This document shows positions 24,677 to 34,120 of a DNA stretch of 64,000 nucleotides, piece by piece. Made by a program: the position numbers and the translations under genes. The stretch is from CAXTPV01 sp965276715 (GTDB lineage Bacteria; Pseudomonadota; Alphaproteobacteria; Acetobacterales; Acetobacteraceae), in contig OZ255622.1 of the NCBI GenBank assembly GCA_965276715.1, positions 124,001 through 188,000 on the forward strand, written 5' to 3'. Within the stretch, counting starts at the first letter, position 1; each line of letters begins with the position of its first letter. The notes under the pieces are model-generated. The model saw only the letters and a program-made list of their open reading frames with translations, ran no database searches and was not told the origin of the DNA.

Positions 24677-25683
24677 GAACCCGTCTCTTCGCCGCCGCCC
24701 TGGCAGTCGCCGCGGGTTGCGCCCGTGCGGACCCGCCCACGACCACGTTGGTCAGCACCACCGCTCCCCGGCGAGGAACGCTCCCCGAGCAGCTCGAAGC
24801 CTACGGCTCCGCCCGTCCGGCCATCGACGCCGCCTCCACCATCAGCCAGCAGCTCGATGGCCAGGTCGCCGCCATCGCCGTCACACCCGGCGAGATCGTG
24901 CGTCAGGGCCAGCGCCTGCTCGAATTCCATCCGTCTCCCGCCGCCGTCAGCCTCTACCGACAGGCGATCACCACGCTGTCGACCGCGCGCGACAGCCGCA
25001 TCCACACGGCCCAGCTGCTCGTCGAGCGTCTCGCCACCCGTGACCAGCTCGCCCAGGCCGACAAGGCGCTCACCGACGCGCACAGCGCCCTCGAGGCGCT
25101 CCGGCGGCAAGGCGGCGGCCAGTCCAGCGTCACCGTCACCGCCCCCTTCGACGGCATCGTCGACACCGTGCCGGTGGCGCTCGGCGCCCGCATCGCGCCG
25201 GGCACGCCGCTCCTGACCTTGACCGCCCGCAACGGCCTCGTCGTGACTGTTGGCCTCGATCCGGCTCGCGCCGGCAGCGTGCATCCGGGAGACGCCGTCC
25301 GCCTGTCCCGTCTCGCCGGCGGCGCCCCGCTCGACGGCAGGATCATCCGGATCGACGGCGTCCTCAACCCGCGCACCCGGATGGTCGACAGCGATGTCTC
25401 CGTGCCGCCCGATGCCGTTCTCTCCGGCGAGGCCTTCCGCGCCGATATCACCATCCGCCAGGTGCCGGGCTGGCTGGTGCCGCACCAATCGGTGGTCGCC
25501 GATGACGACTCCGCCTGGCTCTTCCAGCTCGACGGTGCGAGGGCCGTCAAGGTGACCATTCGGGTCACGCTTCGTGCCGGCGACACCGAAATCGTCACCG
25601 GCCCGATCGACCCGAAGCGGCCGGTCGTCGTCGATGGCGCACCCCAACTCGACGACGGCGCCCAGGTCAGGACCGCACCGTGA
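24673..25683 (+). CDS. RND periplasmic adaptor (MFP)
   Basis: A 336-aa membrane-fusion protein. The signal ends AVAAGC, a possible lipobox (Cys16). The barrel-sandwich halves flank a short hairpin: GQVAAIAVTPGEIVRQGQ and VTAPFDGIVDTVPVALGARI. The beta-barrel and membrane-proximal domain follow (GGAPLDGRIIRIDG). It links the RND pump to the OMF. It overlaps both neighbours by 4 nt. Confidence 0.9.
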   Translation: MRTRLFAAALAVAAGCARADPPTTTLVSTTAPRRGTLPEQLEAYGSARPAIDAASTISQQLDGQVAAIAVTPGEIVRQGQRLLEFHPSPAAVSLYRQAITTLSTARDSRIHTAQLLVERLATRDQLAQADKALTDAHSALEALRRQGGGQSSVTVTAPFDGIVDTVPVALGARIAPGTPLLTLTARNGLVVTVGLDPARAGSVHPGDAVRLSRLAGGAPLDGRIIRIDGVLNPRTRMVDSDVSVPPDAVLSGEAFRADITIRQVPGWLVPHQSVVADDDSAWLFQLDGARAVKVTIRVTLRAGDTEIVTGPIDPKRPVVVDGAPQLDDGAQVRTAP

Positions 25684-28600
25684 GCTTCACGGAATTCGTC
25701 GCTCGCCATACGCGCTCCATCCTGCTGATCGCGGCGTCGCTCACGCTCGCGGGCATCCTCGCCGCGACCGCACTGCCGGTGAGCCTGTTCCCGCAGACCA
25801 CCTTCCCCCGCATCCTGGTGGGCCTGCAGGCCGGCAGCCGCCCGGCCAGCCAGACCGCGCTCCTCGTCACCCGGCCGGCCGAACTCGCGGTGCGCGCCGT
25901 GCCCGGCGTGCGCGACGTCCGCTCGGCCACCACCCGCGGCCAGGCCCAGCTCGCGATCGACTTCGACTGGGGCACCGACATGATCACCAGCACGCTCGAG
26001 GTCGACGCCGCCATCGCCGCCATCCTGCCCGACCTGCCCTCCGGCACCGCCTATGACGTCCAGCGCATGAGCCCCACCGTCTACCCGATCATTTCCTACG
26101 CGCTGGTCTCCGACACGGCCTCACCCGTCGTCCTGCAGGATCTCGCCCGCACCCAGATCGCCCCGCTGCTCGCCGCCATTCCCGGCCTGAGCCATACCGA
26201 CATCCAAGGCGGCGACACCGGCGAGGTCGAAGTGCTCGCCGATCCCAATCGCCTCGCCTTCTACGGCATCGGCCTTCCCGACCTCGCGACGGCCATCGGC
26301 AACGGCAACCAGCTCCAGGCCGTCGGCCGCCTGCAGGACAACCACAAACTCTACCTCGTCGTGGCCGACCGGTCGCTCGACGCCGCCCAAGCGATCGGCG
26401 ACATCGTGTTGCGCGCCGATCCCGCGGGCTTGGTCCGTGTCCGTGATGTCGCGACCGTCCGCGACGGCGTTCAGCCCACCTATATCCGGGTCGTCGAGGA
26501 CGGCCAGCCCGCGGTGCTGTTCAACATCTACGAGCAGCCCAACGGCAACATGGTGCAGATCGCGTCCGCCGTCCGCGCCAGACTTGCCGGCTTCGCCTTG
26601 CCCAAGGGTGTCTCGCTCCGAAACTGGTACGACCAGAGCGAGCTCGTCCTCGCCTCCGCCGGCAGCGTGCGCGACGCCGTCCTGATCGGCCTCGTCCTGT
26701 CGGGCCTCGTCATGTTCGCCTTCCTCCGCAGCCTGCGCGTCACCCTGATCGCACTTCTCGTCGTCCCCTCGACGCTCGCCGTCACCGTGCTCGTCCTCAG
26801 CCTGCTCGGCCTGAGTTTCAACATCATGACGCTCGGCGGCATCGCCGCCGCCGTCGGCCTGCTCATCGACGATGTCATCACCATGGTCGAGCATCTGGCC
26901 CGACGCGCCGGTGCCGCGGGGGCAGGAGCCGGCGCCGTCCTCCCCGCCGGCCGCGAATTCATGCAGCCGCAGACCGGTTCCAGCCTCGCCACCATCATCG
27001 TCTTCGTCCCGCTCAGCCTGCTCACCGGGGTGACCGGCGCCTTCTCCAAGGCGCTCTCGATCACCATGGCCGTCGCCCTCATCGTCTCCTACCTGATGGT
27101 CACCTTCGCGGTGCCGGTGATCATGCGCCGCCTGGTCGATTTCGAACGCTGGCAGGACCCGGCCGCCGCCGGCGGCGGCTGGCTCGAACGGCGTCACGGC
27201 CGGCTGCTCGATCGCCTGATCCGCCGCCCGGTCCTGCTCGCGCTGCTCGCGCTGCCGCTCCTTGGCGTGGGCGTTCTCGCCTATCAGCGTGTTCCCACCG
27301 GCTTCCTGCCCGACGTCGACCAGGGCGGCTTCACGATGGACTACTACACGCCCGCCGGCACCTCGCTGACCGAGACCAGCCGCCAGGCGGCAGAAGTCGA
27401 CGCCTACCTGCACGCCAACCGCCAGGTCGCCACCTTCTCCCGTCGCCTCGGCACCTTGCTCGGCAACGATCTCGGCGAGAGCTACCACGGCGACTATTTC
27501 GTCCGGATGAAGCCAGGCCACACCGTCTCCACCCAGCAGACGATGGCCGCCACCCTGGCCTGGGTGCAGGCCAACGTCCCCGGCATGGACGTCGAGGTCA
27601 GCCAGCTGATGGAGGACCGGATCGGCGACCTCACCGCCGTCCCCGAGCCGATCGAGATCCAGCTCTACGGCGCCGACGAGCCGCATCTCATTCCGATCGC
27701 GAGCCGGGTCGCCGGCGCCATCGGCAAGATTCCCGGCGTGGTCGAGGTCAAGAGCGGCGTCAAGCTCGCCGGCGACTCGCTCGATCTGCGGATCGATCCC
27801 GCGCGCGCCGCGATCGAGGGCCTCACCCCGAATGACGTCAGCCAGGCCCTGAACGACGCGCTCACCGGCGCCGTCGCCACCCAGCTTCTGCAGCCCACCA
27901 AGACGGTCGCCGTCCGCGTCCGTCTGCCCGACGCCCTGAGCTTGAGCGACATCGATCTCGCCCGCCTGCCGATCCGCGCCCCGGACGGTCACGTCGTCCC
28001 GCTCGACCGCGTCGCCACCATCCATCCCGTCACCGGCGAGCCTGAAATCTCCACCGACAATCTCGAACCGATGCTCGCCGTCACCGGCCGCATCGAGGGC
28101 CGCGGCGTCGGGGCTGCCATCGCCGACATCAGGCGCGTCCTCGCCCGACCCGGGATGCTGCCCGCCGGCACCCGCTACGAACTGGGCGGTCTCTATCAGC
28201 AGCAACAGATCGCGTTCGTGGGTCTCGCTCGCGTCTTCGTCGCCGCCCTGATCGTCGAGTTCATCCTGCTGCTGTTCCTCTACGAGCGGTTCTGGCTGCC
28301 CGCGATCATCATCGCCTGCTCGCTGTTCTCCACGATTGCCGTCTTCACCGGCCTGTGGGCGAGCGGCATCGCGCTCAACATCACCGCGCTCATGGGCATG
28401 ACCATGATCATCGGCATCGGCACCGAGATGGCGATCTTCCTGGTCTCCGAATTCGCCGAGCTCGAACATCGCATGACGCCACGCGCCGCCATCCGCGAAG
28501 CCGCCCGCAACCGCCTCCGGCCGATCACCATGACCACCGTCACCGCCATCCTCACCCTGCTGCCGCTGGCGCTCGCCGTCGGCGCCGGCTCCGGCATCCA

Positions 28601-28706
28601 GCAGCCGCTCGCCATCGCCATCGTCTGCGGCCTGCTGCTGCAATTCCCCCTGGTGCTGCTCGCGATGCCGGTCATGATCGGCCTGACCCTGCGCAAGGAA
28701 ACCTGA
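25680..28706 (+). CDS. RND efflux permease
   Basis: A 1008-aa inner-membrane proton-driven pump with twelve expected TM helices and two large periplasmic loops. TM4 carries the proton-relay aspartates in GLLIDDVITMVEH. Family landmarks include LPVSLFPQTTFP near TM1, the second-half start GVLAYQRVPTGFLPDVDQGG and GIGTEMAIFLVSEF. The substrate class (drug or heavy metal) is not decided by sequence. It starts at GTG 25680 and is followed by the carbonic anhydrase gene with a 1-nt overlap. Confidence 0.92.
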   Translation: MSFTEFVARHTRSILLIAASLTLAGILAATALPVSLFPQTTFPRILVGLQAGSRPASQTALLVTRPAELAVRAVPGVRDVRSATTRGQAQLAIDFDWGTDMITSTLEVDAAIAAILPDLPSGTAYDVQRMSPTVYPIISYALVSDTASPVVLQDLARTQIAPLLAAIPGLSHTDIQGGDTGEVEVLADPNRLAFYGIGLPDLATAIGNGNQLQAVGRLQDNHKLYLVVADRSLDAAQAIGDIVLRADPAGLVRVRDVATVRDGVQPTYIRVVEDGQPAVLFNIYEQPNGNMVQIASAVRARLAGFALPKGVSLRNWYDQSELVLASAGSVRDAVLIGLVLSGLVMFAFLRSLRVTLIALLVVPSTLAVTVLVLSLLGLSFNIMTLGGIAAAVGLLIDDVITMVEHLARRAGAAGAGAGAVLPAGREFMQPQTGSSLATIIVFVPLSLLTGVTGAFSKALSITMAVALIVSYLMVTFAVPVIMRRLVDFERWQDPAAAGGGWLERRHGRLLDRLIRRPVLLALLALPLLGVGVLAYQRVPTGFLPDVDQGGFTMDYYTPAGTSLTETSRQAAEVDAYLHANRQVATFSRRLGTLLGNDLGESYHGDYFVRMKPGHTVSTQQTMAATLAWVQANVPGMDVEVSQLMEDRIGDLTAVPEPIEIQLYGADEPHLIPIASRVAGAIGKIPGVVEVKSGVKLAGDSLDLRIDPARAAIEGLTPNDVSQALNDALTGAVATQLLQPTKTVAVRVRLPDALSLSDIDLARLPIRAPDGHVVPLDRVATIHPVTGEPEISTDNLEPMLAVTGRIEGRGVGAAIADIRRVLARPGMLPAGTRYELGGLYQQQQIAFVGLARVFVAALIVEFILLLFLYERFWLPAIIIACSLFSTIAVFTGLWASGIALNITALMGMTMIIGIGTEMAIFLVSEFAELEHRMTPRAAIREAARNRLRPITMTTVTAILTLLPLALAVGAGSGIQQPLAIAIVCGLLLQFPLVLLAMPVMIGLTLRKET

Positions 28707-29242
28707 TGCGATACGCGCTCGACGACATCGTCCCCGACATCGACCCGACCGCCTGGGTTGCCCCGAACGCCATCGTGGTCGGCGCCGTCACGCTCGCCGC
28801 CGACGCCTCGGTCTGGTGGGGTGCGGTGCTGCGCGGCGACAACGAACGCATCGCCGTTGGACCGGGCAGCAATGTGCAGGACAACGCGGTCCTGCACACC
28901 GACATCGGCTTCCCGCTCACGATCGGCGTCGGCGTGACCGTCGGCCACGGCGCCATCATGCACGGCTGCACCGTCGGCGACGGCGCGCTGATCGGCATGG
29001 GCGCCTGCGTGCTCAACGGCGCGGTCATCGGCCGCAACTGCCTGATCGGCGCGAAGGCGCTGGTCCCCGAGGGCAAGACCATCCCGGATCATTCGGTCGT
29101 CCTCGGCGTCCCCGGTCGCATCACCGGAGAGGTGCGTCCGGAGCAAGTCGAAGCCGCGCGAGCCGGCGCCCGCCATTACGTGGCCAACGCGCAGCGATTC
29201 AGGAAGAAGTTGGGAGCCGGCGCCGAAACCCCCGGCGATTAG
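28706..29242 (+). CDS. Gamma-class carbonic anhydrase-like protein
   Basis: A 178-aa left-handed beta-helix protein of the gamma carbonic anhydrase/YrdA group. The hexapeptide repeats run from VAPNAIVVGAVTL to LIGAKALVPEGK. Metal-ligand histidines are in VLHTD, VGHGAIMHG. Key residues RGDN and QDN are present. It likely hydrates CO2 or is a non-catalytic homologue. ATG 28706 overlaps the RND stop. It is convergent with bpt, sharing 4 nt. Confidence 0.88.
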   Translation: MRYALDDIVPDIDPTAWVAPNAIVVGAVTLAADASVWWGAVLRGDNERIAVGPGSNVQDNAVLHTDIGFPLTIGVGVTVGHGAIMHGCTVGDGALIGMGACVLNGAVIGRNCLIGAKALVPEGKTIPDHSVVLGVPGRITGEVRPEQVEAARAGARHYVANAQRFRKKLGAGAETPGD

Positions 29243-30012
29243 AACCCTGGCTCGCTCAATCCCGCCTGCCCATCGGGCGCCACGTCGAACTCGTCGAGCA
29301 GCTCGCGCCAGACGCCGCCCGCCAGGATCTCGCTCGGCCGGAAGCGCGCCTTGTAGGCCATCTTTCGGCTGTCGGCGACCCAGTAGCCGAGATAGATGTA
29401 AGGCAGTTCAAGCAGCCGTGCCCGTTCGACCAGCCAGAGCACCGAGAAGCTGCCCAGTGAGCGTCGATCCAGTTCCGGATCGAAAAAACTGTAGACCGCC
29501 GATAGCCCGTCCCCAAGACGATCCGTCAGGCAAGCCCCGACCAGCCTGTCGTCCTCTTCACGGAACTCGACCATGAAGGTGTCGATCGGCGTATCCTCGA
29601 TCATCGCGCGATAGTCGTAGAACGTCATCCCGGCCATGTCGCCCTCGACATGCCGCGCGGTCTGGTATCGCTGGAACAGGGCATACTGCTCCGTCGTCGC
29701 ATGCGCCGGCACCTCGAAACCCTCGACACCCTCGTTGGCGCGCGCGCATTTGCGCAAGCTCCGGCCCGGCCGGAACCGCTCGACCGGGATCCTGATCGGC
29801 ACGCACGCATTGCAGTTCGGACAGACGGGCGCATACGCGATGTTGTGGCTCCGGCGGAAACCCGCCCGCGACAGGCGGTCGTGCAGCTCCTCCGCATCCG
29901 AACCGGTGATCTCGGTCACCACCTTCCGCTCGACCCTGCCCTCGACATAGGGGCAGGGGAGGGGAGCCGTGGTGTAGAAGAATTGCGGCCGCCGCGGCCC
30001 GTTATAGCTCAT
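29239..30012 (-). CDS. bpt: Aspartate/glutamate leucyltransferase
   Basis: A 257-aa N-end-rule transferase that adds leucine from Leu-tRNA to proteins with N-terminal Asp or Glu, marking them for ClpAP. The N-terminal segment has CPNCNACVPIRIPVERFRP, the conserved cysteine cluster. The C-terminal half holds VEFREEDDRLVGACLTD, LSAVYSFFDPE and YIYLGYWVADSRKMAYKARFRP. ATG 30012 overlaps the stop of the RDD gene, so the two are coupled. Confidence 0.92.
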   Translation of the reverse strand: MSYNGPRRPQFFYTTAPLPCPYVEGRVERKVVTEITGSDAEELHDRLSRAGFRRSHNIAYAPVCPNCNACVPIRIPVERFRPGRSLRKCARANEGVEGFEVPAHATTEQYALFQRYQTARHVEGDMAGMTFYDYRAMIEDTPIDTFMVEFREEDDRLVGACLTDRLGDGLSAVYSFFDPELDRRSLGSFSVLWLVERARLLELPYIYLGYWVADSRKMAYKARFRPSEILAGGVWRELLDEFDVAPDGQAGLSEPGF

Positions 30013-30515
30013 GCAAACGGCCGTCCCGACCGGCTCGGCCCCGCTCGGCCCGGCATGGTCCAGATGCCGGTCCGGGGCGCCAGCGACCGCGCTCGCGTCA
30101 CCACCAGCCCCGATGCCAGATCATGCAACGTCCGGTGCCGCACCGTGACCAGCGCCACCAGCACCCAGACGGCGCCCGCCGCCATCGTCACGAACAGTCC
30201 GACCGTCCACACCAGCGTCTGGAACCAGCTCGGCGGCGACAGCACCTCGTTGTCCCGGATCAACAGCCCCATCGCCTGCTGACCGGGTGTCGCGCTGCGC
30301 ACCGCCACGAACCCGATCATGTAGACAAAGGGCACCACGGGCAGCAGCCCGAGCAGCGGCAGCCCCAGCCCGAGTGTCATGATCCCGAACGTGAGGAAAG
30401 CGATCTTCAGGATCACGAACAGCACCGCGACCACGACCGCATCGATCAGCCAGGCCAGCACCCGCCTTGCCATCACCCCTTCGGTCAGCCACTCGTCATG
30501 CGCCGCGTCGATCAT
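30009..30515 (-). CDS. RDD-family membrane protein
   Basis: A 168-aa protein with the RDD signature: ARRVLAWLIDAVVVAVLF for TM1 with its arginine and aspartate, further TM segments to about 125, and TPGQQAMGLLI and RTLHDLASGLVV motifs. Some RDD proteins are cation/proton antiporters; the role here is unknown. ATG 30515 is preferred; GTG 30569 would add 18 polar residues. It is the first gene of a two-gene unit with bpt. Confidence 0.8.
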   Translation of the reverse strand: MIDAAHDEWLTEGVMARRVLAWLIDAVVVAVLFVILKIAFLTFGIMTLGLGLPLLGLLPVVPFVYMIGFVAVRSATPGQQAMGLLIRDNEVLSPPSWFQTLVWTVGLFVTMAAGAVWVLVALVTVRHRTLHDLASGLVVTRARSLAPRTGIWTMPGRAGPSRSGRPFA

Positions 30516-30658
30516 CACACCCGTCTCGCTTGCGGAATGCTTTCCCCGGGTATCCGCCGGCTCGGCCACGCAAGCCTAGCCAGTCCGGCCCCGCCACGAC
30601 AGGAATTTCGTGCCGTCCGCGCGGTGACACAAGATGCCCCCACGTGTAGGACATCCGA

Positions 30659-32599
30659 ATGGCCGAAACCGTGTCCGCCCCGAAACCCAGCCCCGCCCAG
30701 CCGGCACCGCGTCCCGGCCGGACCGGCCCGATCGACGACGCCACACGCCAGCATCTCGCACTCATGCGCCATTCTTGCGCGCACCTGCTTGCCGCCGCCG
30801 TCCAGGACATCTGGCCCGAAGCGCGCTTCGGCGTCGGCCCTGCCACCGATCAGGGCTTCTACTACGACATCCTGTTCCCCGAGCCGATCAGCGAGACCGA
30901 TTTCCCCCGGATCGAGGCGCGCATGCGCGAGATCCGCGCCGGAAACGTCGGCTTCGTCCGCGAGGAGATCGGCATCGCGGCCGCCACCGAATTCATGCGT
31001 CGCACCCGCCAGGACTTCAAGGTCGAACTCCTCGAACTCCTGCGCACGAAGGGCAGCACCGCGGTGGCCAAGGAGACCGGCGACTCCAGCGCCGCGGGCG
31101 ACACCGACCACGTCGGCGGCGCAACCGGCGTCGACACCGTCTCCTTCTACACCGTCAGCGACTTCGTCGATTTGTGCCGCGGCCCGCACGTTCCAGACAC
31201 CGGTGCCATCGGCGCCTTCAAGCTGACCTCGATCGCCGGCGCCTACTGGCGCGGCAACGAACACAACCCGCAGATGCAGCGCATCTACGGCCTCTGCTTC
31301 GACACCGAAGCCGAGATCGAGCAGGAACTATGGCGCCAGGAGCAGATGCGCCAGCGCGACCACCGCAAGCTCGGCCGCGAGCTCGACATCTTCGCCTTCG
31401 CCGAGGAGGTCGGCATCGGCCTGCCGCTCTGGCTGCCCAACGGCGCCGTCCTGCGCCGCGAGCTCGAGCAGCTCGCGCGCGAATACGAGACCCGCCACGG
31501 CTACCAGCAGGTGATCACGCCCGAGATCGCCCGCGGCGCGCTCTACCGGCAATCCGGCCACCTGCCGTACTACACCGATGACATGTATCCGCCGATGAAG
31601 CTGGACGAGGAGGAATTCTACCTCCGGCCGATGAACTGTCCGCATCACCATCACGTCTTCCTCGCCCGGCCGCATTCCTATCGCGAGATGCCGGTCAGGA
31701 TCGCGGAATACGGCAAGGTCTTCCGCTACGAGGCGCATGGCGCGCTCTCCGGCCTGATGCGCACGCGCGGCTTCTGCCAGAACGACGCCCATCTCTACTG
31801 CACGGAGGACCAGGCCAAGGACGAGTTCGTCGGCGTCATGAACCTGCACGCCGAATATTACCGTCTGTTCGACATCGACGATTTCTACATGCGCCTGTCG
31901 CTGCCCGACCTCTCCAAGCTCGAGAAGTACATGGGCGAGCCCGCCCAGTGGACCCGGGCGCTCGACATCATCCGCGCCGCCATCCGCGACGGAGGCTATC
32001 CTTACGTCGAGGCCGAAGGCGAGGCCGCCTTCTACGGTCCCAAGATCGACTTCATGATCCGCAGCGCGATCGGAACCGAATACGCCATTTCAACGAACCA
32101 ACTCGATTTCCTCGCGACGTCCCGCTTCGACCTGAAATACCGCGCCGCCGACGGCACCGACCAGCCGGTCTACGTCATCCACCGTGCCCCGCTCGGCAGC
32201 CACGAACGCTTCATCGGCTTCCTGCTCGAGCACTACGCGGGCAGCTTCCCGACGTGGCTCGCGCCCACCCAGGTCACCATCGTGCCGATCGCCGATCGCC
32301 ACATCGATTATGCCGAACGCCTCCGCGCCCTGCTCGCCAATTCCGACATCCGCACCGCCACCGCCGGCGTGCGCGTCACGGTCGACGCGTCATCGGAACG
32401 CATGCAGAAGAAAATCCGCAACGCCCAGGCGATGAAGATCCCGGCCGTCCTCGTCGTGGGCGACCGTGAAGCCGAGAACGGCACCGCGTCCGTCCGCCTT
32501 CGCGGCGGCCGCGACCTCGGCACGATGACCGTCGAGCAGATCCTCGACCGCCTGCGGACCGAAATCACGACACGGCGCGACATCCAAGCCGAGGCATGA
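30659..32599 (+). CDS. thrS: Threonyl-tRNA synthetase lacking the TGS domain
   Basis: A 646-aa class II synthetase. After 30 low-complexity residues it goes straight into the editing domain (H38 and H42 in MRHSCAHLL; CRGPHVPDTG). The catalytic core follows, with zinc ligands in RPMNCPHHHH, YEAHGALSG and IHRAPLGSHERF, then the C-terminal anticodon domain (IADRHIDYA to the end). The usual N-terminal TGS ubiquitin-like domain is absent and no upstream frame supplies it. Editing and catalytic residues are intact, so it should charge and proofread Thr. It overlaps the next gene by 4 nt. Confidence 0.93.
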   Translation: MAETVSAPKPSPAQPAPRPGRTGPIDDATRQHLALMRHSCAHLLAAAVQDIWPEARFGVGPATDQGFYYDILFPEPISETDFPRIEARMREIRAGNVGFVREEIGIAAATEFMRRTRQDFKVELLELLRTKGSTAVAKETGDSSAAGDTDHVGGATGVDTVSFYTVSDFVDLCRGPHVPDTGAIGAFKLTSIAGAYWRGNEHNPQMQRIYGLCFDTEAEIEQELWRQEQMRQRDHRKLGRELDIFAFAEEVGIGLPLWLPNGAVLRRELEQLAREYETRHGYQQVITPEIARGALYRQSGHLPYYTDDMYPPMKLDEEEFYLRPMNCPHHHHVFLARPHSYREMPVRIAEYGKVFRYEAHGALSGLMRTRGFCQNDAHLYCTEDQAKDEFVGVMNLHAEYYRLFDIDDFYMRLSLPDLSKLEKYMGEPAQWTRALDIIRAAIRDGGYPYVEAEGEAAFYGPKIDFMIRSAIGTEYAISTNQLDFLATSRFDLKYRAADGTDQPVYVIHRAPLGSHERFIGFLLEHYAGSFPTWLAPTQVTIVPIADRHIDYAERLRALLANSDIRTATAGVRVTVDASSERMQKKIRNAQAMKIPAVLVVGDREAENGTASVRLRGGRDLGTMTVEQILDRLRTEITTRRDIQAEA

Positions 32600-33660
32600 C
32601 CGCGCTCATCGTCCACGGCCTTGACCCCTACAACGCCGAACCCTCACTCGGCCGCCTGCGAACCGCCTACATCACCGGCGCGCGCGATTTCTACGTCCGC
32701 TGCCACGGCGACATCCCCCGCCTCGACGAGAGTGGCCATCGTCTTGCCGTCGACGGCTTCGTCGCCAGCCCGCTCCATCTGTCTCTGGCAACACTCCGCG
32801 AACTGGCACCCGCGCACGACATCCATGCCGTTCTCCAATGCGCGGGCAACCGCCGCGCCGACCTCCAGCCGGTCGCTCCCACGACCGGCGACCCCTGGGC
32901 GCCCGGCGCGATCGGCCATGCGCGATGGACTGGCATCCCGCTGTCGCGCGTCCTGCACGAAGCCGGCGCCGACACCGCCAGGCCATATGTCGCCTTCGAG
33001 GCCGCCGACCAATCCGTGAACGAGAACGTCCGGTCTCCTTTCGGCGTGTCGATCCCGATGGCCAAGGCGCTCTCGGACGATGTTCTTCTTGCCTGGGCGA
33101 TGAACGGCGAGCCGCTCCTCCCGGAACACGGCCATCCCCTTCGCCTGGTCGTCCCCGGCTATGCCGGCGTGCGCAGTCCCAAATGGCTCAAGCGCATCAC
33201 TGTCCAGGACCGGCCATCGGACAACCACATGCAGGCGCGCGATTATCGTCTGGTCCCGCCTGATGTCACGCCCGACACCGTCGACTGGGACCAGGGCCTC
33301 GTCATCGACGAGATGCCGATCAACGCCGCCATCTGCGAGCCCGCCGCCGGCGCCATCCTCGCATCGGGCATCACCGTGATCCGCGGCTATGCCACCGCGA
33401 GCGGCCGCCCGATCGTTCGGGTCGACGTCTCCGCGGACGGCGGCGCCAAATGGCGCCAGGCCCGAATCGAGCGAGGCGCCTCGCCCTGGAGTTGGACCTT
33501 CTGGGACTGCGCGATCGAGCTGGCGCCGGGCGCGTATGAGCTCGCCGTTCGCGCCTGGGACGGCGCCGGCCAGACCCAGCCCTCCGATCCCGTCGATGTC
33601 TGGAACTTCAAGGGCTATCTCTGCACCACCTGGCACCGCGTCGCCGTCACCGTGTCATGA
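32596..33660 (+). CDS. Sulfite-oxidase-like molybdoenzyme
   Basis: A 354-aa molybdopterin oxidoreductase of the sulfite oxidase family. The Mo-coordinating cysteine is C82 in VLQCAGNRR, with PLRLVVPGYAGVRSPKWLK completing the cofactor domain. Residues after about 245 form the Ig-like dimerisation domain (VRVDVSADGG, WTFWDCAIEL). No haem domain and no Tat signal, so it appears cytosolic, unlike SorA or YedY. ATG 32596 overlaps the thrS stop, and its own stop overlaps crcB. Confidence 0.87.
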   Translation: MTALIVHGLDPYNAEPSLGRLRTAYITGARDFYVRCHGDIPRLDESGHRLAVDGFVASPLHLSLATLRELAPAHDIHAVLQCAGNRRADLQPVAPTTGDPWAPGAIGHARWTGIPLSRVLHEAGADTARPYVAFEAADQSVNENVRSPFGVSIPMAKALSDDVLLAWAMNGEPLLPEHGHPLRLVVPGYAGVRSPKWLKRITVQDRPSDNHMQARDYRLVPPDVTPDTVDWDQGLVIDEMPINAAICEPAAGAILASGITVIRGYATASGRPIVRVDVSADGGAKWRQARIERGASPWSWTFWDCAIELAPGAYELAVRAWDGAGQTQPSDPVDVWNFKGYLCTTWHRVAVTVS

Positions 33661-34067
33661 TGTCCCTGACCGCTTGCCTGCTCGTCGCCGTCGGCGGCGC
33701 CATCGGCACCCTCGCGCGCTACCTCGTCGCGGTCGCGGCCTTGCCGATCAGCCGCCACTTTCCCTGGAGCACGGTCGGGATCAATGTCGCGGGCTCATTC
33801 GTGATCGGGTTCTGGGCAACGTTCAGTCTCTCGGACGGCCGCGCGGCGCCCTCGGAAAGCACCCGCCTCTTCGTCATGGTCGGCTTCTGCGGCGGCTTCA
33901 CCACGTTCTCCTCGTTCAGCCTGCAGACCTTCGACCTGATCCGAGGCGGCGACTTGACGCGCGCCGCCCTGAACATCGTCCTCTCCGTCGTCCTATGCCT
34001 CGGCGCCGTCGCACTCGGCGACATCGCCGGATCGCGGCTCGGGGGCGCCACCTCAACCCTGCGTTAA
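33657..34067 (+). CDS. crcB: Fluoride ion channel (Fluc/CrcB)
   Basis: A 136-aa four-helix dual-topology fluoride exporter. The signature GGAIGTLARYLV, the WSTVGINVAGSFVIG helix and the GFCGGFTTFSSFSLQ phenylalanine-box segment are all present. No fluoride riboswitch is seen, because its start overlaps the molybdoenzyme stop (ATGA); expression thus follows thrS. Confidence 0.93.
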   Translation: MMSLTACLLVAVGGAIGTLARYLVAVAALPISRHFPWSTVGINVAGSFVIGFWATFSLSDGRAAPSESTRLFVMVGFCGGFTTFSSFSLQTFDLIRGGDLTRAALNIVLSVVLCLGAVALGDIAGSRLGGATSTLR

Positions 34068-34120
34068 CCAGGACCGCTTAGTATCGAGCCCTCATCCACC
34101 GGACGAACGGGAGCTCCGGA

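Noticed and set aside
26121..28643. An 840-codon reverse frame opposite the RND pump
   Set aside because: Antisense shadow of a clear RND gene; the translation is rich in Asp, Gly and Gln with no recognisable domain.
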